A stretch of 64,000 bases of DNA from Hyperoplus lanceolatus (lineage: Eukaryota > Chordata > Actinopteri > Uranoscopiformes > Ammodytidae): the NCBI GenBank assembly GCA_026929865.2, contig CM049417.1, positions 17,177,001 to 17,241,000 of the forward strand. Direction: 5' to 3'. Both the position numbers and the translations under genes were made by a program. Under the pieces are notes generated by a model, which ran no database searches, was not told the DNA's origin, and saw nothing but the letters and a program-made list of their open reading frames with translations. Below are positions 11,594-22,345 of the stretch, in pieces (within the stretch, counting starts at the first letter, position 1; each line of letters starts with the position of its first letter).

Positions 11594-12583
11594 ATGGAAC
11601 CCCGCGAAATTTGACATAATTTGAGTGTAATAACTTTATTTTGGAGAAAAAAATAAAACTGTTTTCATAGGGCCTTACCAACCTTCTGTAACAAACATGA
11701 GTCATAAAAAGAGATTTTATGGCCGTGATCTATCCAAATATTTATTTCCCTTGAAACACTACTTTTGTTGCTTAAAATATGCTAAATGTTTTCATTTCAG
11801 TGCTTTTTAGGCAGGGACACACCATACTAGGATTGCCTTATCACCATCACAGCAGACATTAAACTCATCATCTTTATTATTGACTTAATTTGCCTTAGGT
11901 GCGTTTATATGCTGTGGGCAACACAACTCTTGAATCTAAAGCATAAAAGATAAGATAATCTCCCATGCATTCTCTGCCTTCCAAATATCACTCTCTAAGT
12001 CTCCTTCTCTCTCAACACACTCTCCATTACTTCCTGCTCTACTTTCATCTCATTTCCTCTCTTCTGTGTCCACTCTTCTCTCTGTCCGACCACCTGCTCC
12101 TCGAGTCGTGTCCCAACTCTATCTCCCCTTCCGTCATCTTTATCTGCGTCTGAGCCCGCACAGATAGACCGCGTGTGTCTTTCATCTCGGCTTTTAAGCC
12201 ACTTAAGGAAAACAAGGCCACTCTTCCCTTCTCTTTAAGAGGTTTGTTATTTGTTATCGCCTCTCCAATCTCTCAACCGTGCTTCCATCTCGTCTCTGCA
12301 CCTCCTTATATAGGTCTGCTCTGTCCTTCCTTCTTTGAATGAATTCACATATGCATATGGTGTGGTTTGAGGACATAAAATTACAATGATTTAAAAAAAA
12401 ATGTGCGTGGGATGATAGAGTTTTTGTTGATTTCCTGACAAGCGGACATTTTTCAGCTATGGATGTTACAGCTGGGATAAATCGCTGGCTATGTATGTAA
12501 ACACCCCCTGAAAAAGTAGGCATCTGTACTTTTTCATCCAAGAATTCTGTCAGAGTCTTATTCAAGTGCTTCAAAGAGGTCGT
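11594..12583. other. Intergenic, pyrimidine-rich
   Basis: CT-rich spacer (about 11960-12130) without splice-flanked coding segments. Nothing recognised. Confidence 0.5.
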
Positions 12584-12595
12584 CCAGCTGCTCTC

Positions 12596-12769
12596 CTCTC
12601 CTCTCTTTTTTTTTTTTTTTTTTTAAGATATTTTTTGGGCATTTTTATGCTTTTATTGATAGTGCAGAGAGACAGAGGTGAAATGGGGCAGAGAGGGGAG
12701 TGACATGCAGAGAACGACCGCGGGCGGGAATCGAACCCGGGTCTGAGCCGACTGAGCTAAAGGCGCCCC
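12596..12769 (-). mobile_element. tRNA-derived SINE with 12-bp target duplication
   Basis: The insertion is bounded by identical 12-bp direct repeats CCAGCTGCTCTC (12584-12595 and 12770-12781), the mark of retroposition. On the minus strand the 5' head has a box A (TAGCTCAGTCGG) and a perfect box B (GGTTCGATTCC), and the 3' end is an A tail (T run at about 12607-12624 on the plus strand). The boxes are only about 21 bases apart, so the anticodon arm of the parent tRNA is missing. The body (ATGCAAAGC-like and purine-rich segments) resembles a repeat I associate with percomorph fish. Confidence 0.85.
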
Positions 12770-12781
12770 CCAGCTGCTCTC

Positions 12782-14640
12782 ATCTCTTGACTGTCCAACT
12801 CCTTCTCTTCCATCCAACCCTCTCCTGTTTCCAGATTCTGCTTGAAACCAGCAGGCATGGCATAAACTTCTCTCGATCTACTGATCCATAACAGGATTTA
12901 TATGTCCTAACACGTAGAAGGTCGTAACCGTAACCATAAAAGTATGTCCCCTTTGTTTGACCTTCTTTCAAGTATGTGTCACAACGTCTCCTCCTTATTT
13001 CTCTTCTCTCCTTATTCGCCCTCTACGATGACAGCCAGATAAGGGTGCTGTTATTGCCTCCCCTCGTCCTCTTGTCCTTTTCAAGTGTCCGACTGCTTAG
13101 ATTGTCTCCATGACCGCATGTCTTTATCATAAGTGACTTTGAGGCAATTAGGTCACACAGCCGCTGGTGTGTTGAGTACTTTTGTTTAGAGCCAGATGAT
13201 CAATGTCTTTATGTGTCACAGTCTCAAGCTACATCAATGAGCTATTCATCATTAATGCTCGCACAGTCACACTGACCGACAAGGACAGAGTGTGTGTTGT
13301 TATCGTTGCTCTGTAAGTGAAATGTGGATGTTGGAGGGAAATTCCGCAGACAGAAATTCATCATCGCTTCCTTCATGTCATGTTAACTTTGTGATGTTTG
13401 TGTCAGGGGATGCTTTAGTTTGATAACACTGTTTTGCATCACCCGCATATTTTTATTTGGTTTTTATATAAAAACAGTAACGTTGTGAATTTCGAGAGAT
13501 TTTCTAATAGGATATAAGCATCAGTTAGAAAGGCATTGTGGAAAACGTTCATATTTACGCGTCAACAACAACTCAAAAGTACTTTTTAGTGACATAAGGA
13601 TAGCTTAAAGCAATTTTGGTGAGTACAATGCTAGTTCAACCAAAGGTGTTGATGGTCAAACCTAAAAAATAAGGGCCAAGCTGGAATTATCCTTTAATGA
13701 AAGAGAACAACCCCTGTAAGAATTCACTCAGTATCAATTAGAAAGAAGCTCATTTCCTTCCAGCTCTAACTCAATAGCTATTTAGCTTCTTATCTTTTCC
13801 GCATCTGACCACAATCAAGGGAAACCATTATGTTCTAAATATTCTCATATCATATCATCAATACAATGCTACAATTAATCTACATGAAAGTTCTGACAAT
13901 GGATAGAAATGTCTTGTAATGTACCTTACATTGGATCAAGTAAAGTGAATTCCTCATCATGAACAATTCCAAACTATTGAATTTTAAATTTAGAGAACTT
14001 CAGAGTAATTCTTCATTACTACTATATTTTCGGTGTCCATTAGCTGTATCAGTTAATTCTGATCTATATCTACATTAAAGAGTAACAAATCAGGGTTCAA
14101 GAGCAGTGCTCTGCTTCCTCTTCTTGTACTGTATTGGCTTACTGCATCACTAATTGCCCCACACAAGCTAATGTTACTTTGGTCGATGGTCATGAGAATG
14201 ATGCACATTTCCTAATGCACAGTAAAGAGAACCATTACTGGGCGTGGGCCAGGGTTGGTTTGGGGGTCAGGAAACGAAATAGCACAGATATGGTCAATAA
14301 GAAGAAGACACTGAGAGGGAGGACACATCAGTTACATAAGACAGGGGAGGTAGTGATCTCCCCAGAGTGATTTATGTGTTTTTATATTATTCCAGATACC
14401 GATTTGATAAGCAAAAATAGTTGCCCAACTGGTTGGGGAGCACTGATACACTGATGTTTTAAGTGGTTTTTATTTGGAATATTTGGAATATTTTCCCCAC
14501 AGTCAAGTTTCAAATTAAAAGACTCTACCCTGTTGGCAGAGGTGTAAAAAATATCCTAACCTTGCAATCACTCATCCATTATGTAATCATAAATGACTTA
14601 TCTGGACAGGAAGAACCCTCCGATCATTAGTGAGGTGCTG
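12782..14640. other. Intergenic, nothing recognised
   Basis: Ordinary AT-rich sequence. A 78-codon ORF at 14134-14370 has no recognisable domain and no splice context. Confidence 0.5.
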
Positions 14641-16355
14641 ATCAAATCAAATCAAATCAAATCAGTTTTATTTGTATAGCCCAAAATCACAAATAGCATT
14701 CGTCTCAATGGGCTTTACAGTCCATACAATATGATACAGTATGGTACAATATGACACAACATGATAAAATATGAAACAATATGACACCCTGCCCTTACAC
14801 CCTTAGCTCGGCTGAGAAAAAACTCCCAGTAAAAAACCCTTTACCGGGATTAAAAAAAATAGAAGAAATCTCAGGGAGAGTTGACAGAGTAAGGGATCCC
14901 TCTCCCAGGACGGACATGCTGCAATAGATGTCATTGGTAGAGAAAAATCACGAAGGATTTTGATCATTGTCCAATGTCCAGATGTTTAGATGGTAATACT
15001 AAAGAAAAGTGCAAATAGTATGGATGCAGGACGAATTCAGATGATGCCAGAGGATCCACACCATCTCGTCTCGTCTCCACCAGGGAAAGCTAAGGTTTCC
15101 AGCACCGGGATTTCACCCCACGTCTCCAGGTGGTATCTTTAACCACTGCAGCATCTTACGCGTAGGCGATCCATTCTCAGATGTTGCCAGAGGGGAGACC
15201 AGATCCACACCGTCTCACCACGACCAGGGAAAACTGGAAGAGGACAGACAAGCAACCAATGAGCAAAGCAAAAATGAATTTAAAGATTGAACAAACAAGC
15301 GAGTAGAAATAGTACTATCCTGATGGACGGTGAAACAGTGCTGATGTGAGGCAACAGCAGGCGGGAAGCATCCGTTCCTAGGACAGCTGATTCCACACAG
15401 AGCTCGGAGTCAGTCGAGCAGGTAGACAGGGGGAGAGAACCCCCGGGACATCGCTCAGCAATCATGGAAGATAGACAGAAGAGCACAAATGTTAGAGAAA
15501 TGGAATCAGTTATTTTATTTTGCGTCGGCAGGACAATTATTCAGTGGGAGGACAACCGGTACTCAGGCTCTGACAAACCGAGACCGAAGGCAGCTCATCA
15601 GGCTGATGATAATAACGCTATAACAATGTTCAAGAATATGAACACAATTAACATTAAATAACATTGATTTACACTCTACCGTTCCCCACCGACACACAAT
15701 CAGCGCTAGCCTCCCAGACCCAGAGCCTGCCCCCCAGCACCCCGCCCCCAGAGAGCACGCCCCAGTGCGGCACTAGTCCAGTGGAGGACCGGGGCCGTAG
15801 ATAGAGAATAGATAGTATAGAATAGGGAAATAGCCAAAATGCATCGCTGCCACGAGGAGCAACCACAGCCGAAACCCCCGGAGGGGCGGCCCGTACAGCC
15901 CACTCGGGCCGGCCAGACCGGCCATGCCCAGCCCATGAGACAAGGCCAGAGGCGCCAAGCACAAAGGGCGCGACGCATCCGCCGCCGCCATCGGCACACC
16001 CAGAGCTAGGACCGGCCGGAGGAGCACGACGCGGGCCGCGAAACACAGACGCCAACAGCGACGCCACAGAGCGGACCGCCAGGCAGGGACAAATGATTAA
16101 AACAGTTTAAAAACAGTTAAAAACAGTTAAAAACAGTTAAAACGCAAATTGCATGGATTGCTTTTAACCGTCCCAGCACAATCAATCCGCAGTTCTCCCG
16201 AGGCGGTCAAAAGCAACCCGTATCTAATCGATTAAAAACATCACAGTGCCCACCTATCAGTGCAACAATTACACAATGTGCGCCCGATGCCCATTTCAAC
16301 CCCACCCAACGGTCCAGTCAGGCAATAGCACGGCGCCACTGCAGACGCCACCACC

Positions 16356-16410
16356 CGCCCCCCCCCCCCCCCCCCCCCCCCCCCGGGCCCCCCCCCCCCC
16401 CGCGGGGCCG

Positions 16411-16447
<37 letters not shown>
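16356..16447. repeat. Extreme poly(C) tract in LINE 3' region
   Basis: About 90 bases that are almost all C on the plus strand, broken by a few G residues. On the minus strand, which is the LINE sense strand, it is a G tract able to form G-quadruplexes. Exact length is doubtful because such tracts sequence poorly. Confidence 0.9.
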
Positions 16448-16635
16448 TGACCCACCCAGCAGCCCCAGGAGGCAGCCCGACACCACCACCCCCAGCGCCA
16501 TTGCCCCGCCCGAGTGCCCAGGGCAGCCCACACACAGACCGGCACCTACCCCAGACAAACCCCCGGCAGAGGCCAGAGACCCGACCCCAGACAGGGTGAC
16601 CCACAACCGCCCCGCGCCAGCAGAGAGGTGGACCG

Positions 16636-18263
16636 CTAACCAAAGGATAAATCAAAGAGATAAGTCTTAAGTTTAGACTTGAACACCTCGATCGACTCAG
16701 AATGTCTGATCTCAATCGGGAGTGTATTCCATAATGAAGGAGCTCGATACGAAAGCCCTCTGCCGGCAGCTTTCTTAACTCTGGGGACAGACAGGAGTTC
16801 TGCAGTCGTAGACCTATGCCCGTGATGGGGCATATCGCGGAACTAAGTCAGACAAATATGAAGGTGCAAGCCCATTTAATGCCTTATAGGTCAATAGCAG
16901 CACCTTAAAGTCGGATCTGACATGAACTGGAAGCCAGTGGAGCGACGCAAGAACGGGGGGTAATGTGGTCGTATTTTCTATTTCTGGTCAAAAGCCTCGC
17001 CGCAGCATTTTGTACCTTTTGTAAGCTTCGAGTACTTGCCCTGGGCAACCCAGACAGTAGTACGTTACAATAGTCAAGCCGAGAAGATACGAAGGCGTGT
17101 ATTAATATTTCCGCATCAGCCATGGACAGGCTGGATCGTATTTTTGATATGTTCCGTAAGTGAAAAAACGCAGTTTTGGTAATCTCTTTGATGTGTTGAT
17201 CAAAGGACAGGTTGGAGTCGAACTTAACACCAAGATTTCTTGCTGTTAAGCTTTGAGAGATAACGCAATTGTCGGAATTAATTGTCAGTTGCTCAAGCTT
17301 ATTTCTAACGTGTGCGGGACCAATTAATAACAATTCAGTTTTTTCTGAATTTAAGAGCAGAAAGTTTTGCGACATCCAGCTTTTAACAGCGGATAGGCAG
17401 GACTCTAAATTAGCGATATGAGTAACATCGTTAGCTTTGACCGGGACATAGAGCTGAGTATCGTCCGCATAGCAGTGAAAATTGACCCCGAAGCTACGAA
17501 TAATTTGACCAATTGGAGAAATATACAAAGAAAAAAGCAAAGGTCCGAGAACAGAGCCTTGAGGAACTCCGTATTTCACGTCAGAGAATATGGATGTACT
17601 GTTGTTGTAGGAGACGCACTGAGTTCTACCGGATAGGTATGATTTCAGCCAATCGTGGGCCAGTCCTGTAACGCCAAACAGGTTTTCCAGCCGATCCAGG
17701 AGTATGTCATGGTCAATGGTGTCAAACGCTGCACTGAGGTCCAACAATAGAAGCACCGAGGCCGTATTGGAGTCCATCATCAACAGAGTATCGTTAACTA
17801 CTTTAGTGAGTGCAGTTTCAGTTGAGTGACGTGCCCTAAAGGCAGACTGAAACGGTTCAAAAAGTTGATTACTAGTCAAGTGATCAGAGAGCTGTTGCGC
17901 CACTACACGTTCTAGTATTTTTGATAAAAAAGGCAAATTTGACACTGGGCGATAATTACTCAGATCATCTGGATCCAAATTGGGTTTCTTGAGGAGGGGT
18001 TTCACCACAGCAGCCTTAAAGGAAGTGGGAACAGTACCAGTTATTAAAGAAAGGTTGACAATATCATGTATTGTAGGACCCAGGGTTTGCCAGAGTTCTT
18101 TGAACAATTTGGCAGGCAAGGGATCAAGAAGGCAGGTCGTTGGTTTTGAGTTTTTGACTAATTGAGTCAGTTCTTCATACGGAACAGGCTCAAAGTTATT
18201 AAGTAAACCGATATTACGTACGAGTGAGCACGCAAAGGCATTAGCAGCCGTCCTCTTAGGCAT
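16636..18263 (-). pseudogene. LINE reverse transcriptase, frameshifted
   Basis: The first 452 codons (18263-16905) stay open and cover the core of a non-LTR reverse transcriptase: NYRPVSNL near residue 103, catalytic DLSAAFD at 175-181, GVPQGSVLGP at 232-241 and the active-site YADD at 265-268. The family C-terminal region continues in other frames. One shift coincides with a six-G run on the plus strand at 16955-16960, and a second lies near 16830. The final 65 codons (16833-16636) are the conserved C-terminus. The upstream endonuclease domain is absent. The element is dead, but the long open RT suggests fairly recent insertion. Confidence 0.85.
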
Positions 18264-18845
18264 ACAGTATGTGTATCCAGGGATGTGATGAGTCAGCAGC
18301 GGGAACTCAGTTCCTGCCGTTAAAATCTAAACTGCCTCAACTGTTACAACACATGTGGCATAGAGGCTTCAAGGCATCTTGGTGGTCTTGTGGTTTTAAG
18401 AGGATATAAATGAAAAAGTCCAGGTTCTTCCCCAATAGTTAAACCAATATGACATGCTACTGTTTGGCATACTCTAAAGCACATCTCCCTTTATTTATTT
18501 TAAAAACATTAGTTTTATTTAGACATTAGAATTATTTAAATTGCAGAAAAAGCTGTAAACAGAATAATTACATATCTTCAACTTAAAAAGTATAAGCAGT
18601 ATGAAGGTTTTAGCCAACAGCTATCTGCCTGTTTTCACATTCAGCAGACAATGACCAATATTAGCATGTCGTGTTGTGGAACGTACGTTCAATATTCACT
18701 CCCCTCTCTCAGCTTTGTTTTGGTCTCTATCAACTCCTGAGCAAAGTAGCTCCCAAAATGATTCACTATGCTCACCAAAAGTAATTTAAACATAAATAGA
18801 TATAGGAATGTATGTGATTGTGGAGTAAATAGTCTGAAATACTGC

Positions 18846-18878
18846 CACTCACTCACTCACTCACTCACTCACTCACTC
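18846..18878. repeat. (CACT)n microsatellite
   Basis: About eight tandem CACT units without spacers. Confidence 0.95.
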
Positions 18879-18908
18879 GTGTTTGTGCTTGTTAACTTAT
18901 AAGACAGA

Positions 18909-19009
18909 CACACACACACACACACACACACACGTAATGAGATTCAACTGCCACCTACCTCAGCATGTGTGTCACACTCTATCTTCTCATATATACAGAC
19001 CCCCCCACA

Positions 19010-19042
<33 letters not shown>
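18909..19042. repeat. Two CA microsatellites
   Basis: CA runs at about 18909-18933 and 19013-19042, separated by unique sequence. Confidence 0.9.
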
Positions 19043-19047
<5 letters not shown>

Positions 19048-19492
19048 CAAACAGACAGAGAGGGCTGCCAATGAGATGCAGAAGCGCAATTAGACTTGTA
19101 GGTGATAGGGCCACTTGGATTGGCTCTTAAATTTACAGAGCAAAAGAGAGGACACAGGCCAAGATTAAGAGGCGTGTAGAGATAGTGCTGGGGAGAGACC
19201 AATGATAACACATAATTGTTTTGTATATATTTTTTAATCTTTCATATCGGCAGTAAACACACACGTTATGAACTCAGTATATTCAGACGGAGAGCCATCT
19301 GTTGGAGGATTTAGCAGTGTAAACACATTCTTCATGAAGTAGGATAAGCTGAGGGGAACACACAGACGCCATCCCTTCACACATCACGTCGCATCACTGT
19401 CTCGCCGAACGCACAAGTCGTGGAGGTTAACTATGCTCACCAAATGTCCTCAGTCAGTGATGTATTGCATTGTGGGGACCATTATGACACAC

Positions 19493-19520
19493 GCACGCAC
19501 ACACACACACACACACACAC
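19493..19520. repeat. (CA)n microsatellite
   Basis: Short CA run; a further short CA run lies near 19625. Confidence 0.9.
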
Positions 19521-19820
19521 TCATACACCCACACAAGATGGAATGTCTTGAGTTTTTTATGCTGCTGTCAGAGGCAACAAAGCTCACTTACTCCCTTTGC
19601 ACTCTTAAAACCACACCCTCTCTCACACACACACACATATACAAAGATACACACTCCTTGGTCTTGTTACAAGTGTTTCTGACGCTGTTGTCCATCGTCC
19701 ATCAGCCACCATCCATCTCTTCCCTATCTCATTATCCCGCTGTCTTTACTCCCTCTCCCTCCTGATCTTGCTCTCTTTGTAATTTATTGTTTTTTCCTTC
19801 TCTTATCTATACCAACTTGC

Positions 19821-19825
<5 letters not shown>

Positions 19826-19874
<49 letters not shown>
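19826..19874. repeat. (TC)n microsatellite
   Basis: Uninterrupted TC dinucleotide run of about 49 bases. Confidence 0.97.
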
Positions 19875-19878
<4 letters not shown>

Positions 19879-21000
19879 TATTCAGCCTCCTGCTCCTTCC
19901 ATTCCCACTCCCCAGACATACATTATCTGAGGGAATGACAATTGATTTTTCTTCAACCCGTTTCCCTGCCTTCTCTTAAGTTTTTTTCTCTAATCTCTGC
20001 ATCGCCATTTCCATAACAGCTAAAACATGTGCCTTCTTTATCTTCCCTGTCCTCCTCAGTTGACTGTATATCATATGTCTTTGTCCACCAGCTCTTAATC
20101 CATATTAAGGGCAACGTGACTTTTATCAAAATTGAAAGCTTGAAATTTTGACACATATAAGGGGAAAGCAAAAGTGCCATTGAACATGCTTTGTTATCCT
20201 CTTAAAATGATCTCTTTCTCTCTCTCCATTCCTTCATCCTTCTTGCTTTCACTCAGCAGTAAATGTCTACATAGCAAAAAAAAGCCCCAAACACAGTTTT
20301 CTCCCCTCGGATCAAGTACTTAATTCTGGATCAGGTACTTCTGGAAAAGTTTGGCCCAGAACCAAGAATAGCTTCCGTACTGTAAACTCCTATTACAGAT
20401 TTCAGCAATGACATATTTCATTCTAGGTATTTAAAGTTTCTCTCTCTCCCCCCACCTAAACGTTCCTGGCAGAGGAAGATTTTAAATACTAAATCTTTTC
20501 CTCATCCATCTTCCCTGCTCTTTCTCAGTAATATCCAACATTCGCTGTCAACCTCTCCTCCATGTGTACGTATCCTCCCTTCCCTCTCACAGTGCCTCCT
20601 GATCCTCTCCTCTCCCTCTACTCCCATTAGTTATCTCCCGATGGGTCATTAAGTATTAAACGCCAGATAGAGGGGTAAAGGAGTAGAGGGGCGTTCTGTA
20701 AGGTTTGTGTCTAGTCTGCAATAATAAATGGACATTAGGGAATGACAACACAGAGAGATCAGGAGAGGAGGGTGGGGCAAGGCCATAGGGTCTCTTTTCC
20801 TTTTCCGTAATGATAAGTGGGACTCTGTGGACTAAGAGACAGAGCATCAAAGTAACATCTTGAAAATAGCCAGACTAGTTTGAGTATGGACCACTTTTAT
20901 ACAGGCTGCGTTTTCTCTGTATAGTCTGCCTTCACTAAAAACAAGTCTGTTCTCATCCACAAATGCAGCCCTGCTTCTTTCCCTTAGGGCACATGTGTCA

Positions 21001-21926
21001 AACTCAAGGCTGGCCCGCGATACGTTTTGATCTGGCCCGCGAATCATTTCGGCCGATTTGAATCAATTCTAAAAAGAAATTCTTCATGGAGCCATATCCG
21101 CACGTAGCATACGCTCCCAACTGTTAGGAAACTTACGGGGCTTACAGCTAGGAATGTCTGCTGAAAGTTCCACAGCTCAGGATTTTAAGCCATGAATTGA
21201 TGAACTTGCATCTAAGAAGAGCTGTCAGTTTTCTGAGGGCTGTAAATAGGCCAATATATGTGGCTAAATAGCATGCTAATATTGATGATTGATTGTGTCA
21301 AGTGTCTAAGGCAGTGGTGTCAAACATCTGGCCCACGACTTGTAGAGCACACATTTCTGAGCATTTAAAAAAAAAAGTAAGTTCAATTAAAATTAAATTA
21401 AATTGGGAAAAAACGTATTCCAAAACAACCAATAACCTCTGTATTTAAAAATAAATCAAAACAGTAGAAGTTGCACTTTTATTTAATTGTATTTTGTACT
21501 GTCTGCATGTTTGCACAAAATGTGTTCCTGTACATATAGTAAACAAAATTGGACAACTGTAAGGTCAGTGCCTGTTGGATTTGTGTATTCAAATAAACAG
21601 TTGTTTATTTCATTAGTGCACATTGGCATCTTTGAGCAAAATACCCCCAAAATTTTTGGTGAGGCGCTCCGCACCTCCTATTCCCATTTCCAGCAGCAAC
21701 CTTTACTAAGACATTTCCTGGGGGGTACAGAGATCCCTTGTGATCCGTGATAATGTAGGTTACATATTATGTAGGCTGAGTGATAAAGCATATTACTGAA
21801 AAACAAAGCTAAATATTTGGAGTTGACATATGTACATTATTTTTCCATTATTTTACTGGTCCGGCCCACTTGAGATCCGAGAGGCTGTATGTGGCCCTCG
21901 AACCAAAATTAGTTTGACACCCCTGG
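21001..21926. mobile_element. hAT-like non-autonomous transposon
   Basis: Flanked by the 8-bp direct repeat CTTAGGGC (20993-21000 and 21927-21934), the target duplication length of hAT transposons. The ends are inverted repeats built on TGTCAAAC (left) and GTTTGACACCCCTGG (right), followed inward by GGCCCGC-type sequence. A second left-end-like motif (CAGTGGTGTCAAAC) starts near 21313, so either a related copy is nested inside or the end was duplicated. No transposase is seen; ORFs inside are short and unrecognised. Confidence 0.75.
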
Positions 21927-21934
21927 CTTAGGGC

Positions 21935-22345
21935 AACAGTGGCAGGGCTTCTTCATACAGTCAAGCTTAAGAAGGCTTAATACAAAGACGCTGAGGCCTT
22001 CAGATGGCAACAAGTTCAAAGTGTTCAGTGTCTGCCCAGAAACAAGGCCATATTGTTAATTGGATTTTGCTTCCATCTAGTGGTAATAGATAGACATGTT
22101 GATTTCCCCCTGAAATGTATTTGAAGGAAGTTTGTTGCCTCATTCTCAGGCTCAAGGCAAGGCACGCACAGCTAAAGGAATGGTTTCTGTTGCCTTTTTG
22201 AACCATTCCTTATTGCACCTGATGTCTGTGTAAAACACGGGTTTGGAAAACACAATTTTTTTTTAGCTTTAGCAACATTCAGATTCTCTGTCATAAGGAT
22301 CTTCTTTTAATCCAAATATCGATGTCTGTGTGCGTCCGCCTTCAG
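21935..22345. other. m1ap intron sequence upstream of first recognised exon
   Basis: No coding similarity to the missing N-terminal half of m1ap is visible. It ends with a pyrimidine-rich tract and the AG acceptor at 22344-22345. Confidence 0.5.

Larger units (their letters stand above)
14641..18263 (-). mobile_element. 5'-truncated L2-like LINE
   Basis: A non-LTR retrotransposon on the minus strand. The reverse transcriptase (18263-16905) has CR1/L2-group motifs. Its 3' end at 14641 finishes in a short tandem repeat of ATCAA units, read on the plus strand, as L2-type elements often do. The endonuclease and first ORF are missing, so the 5' end was lost, probably near 18260. The roughly 2-kb 3' region contains a GC-rich part (about 15700-16600), an extreme C tract (16356-16447) and an imperfect internal duplication of about 65 bp (near 15035-15090 and 15175-15235). 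I found no target-site duplication. Confidence 0.85.
18264..20992. other. Intergenic, microsatellite-rich
   Basis: Spacer carrying several simple repeats (CACT, CA and CT tracts listed separately) and T/C-rich sequence. I looked here for upstream m1ap exons and found none. Confidence 0.5.

Noticed and set aside
15669..16606. Overlapping GC-rich ORFs up to about 130 codons on both strands, including Gly-rich and Pro-rich frames
   Set aside because: They lie in the GC-rich 3' region of the LINE and across the poly(C) tract. They overlap in several frames, have low complexity and show no domain.
17418..18165. Plus-strand ORFs opposite the LINE reverse transcriptase
   Set aside because: Antisense shadows of the RT frame.
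18846..18878. Regular CACT repeats considered as a CRISPR-like array
   Set aside because: Pure tandem 4-bp units without spacers in a vertebrate genome; a microsatellite.
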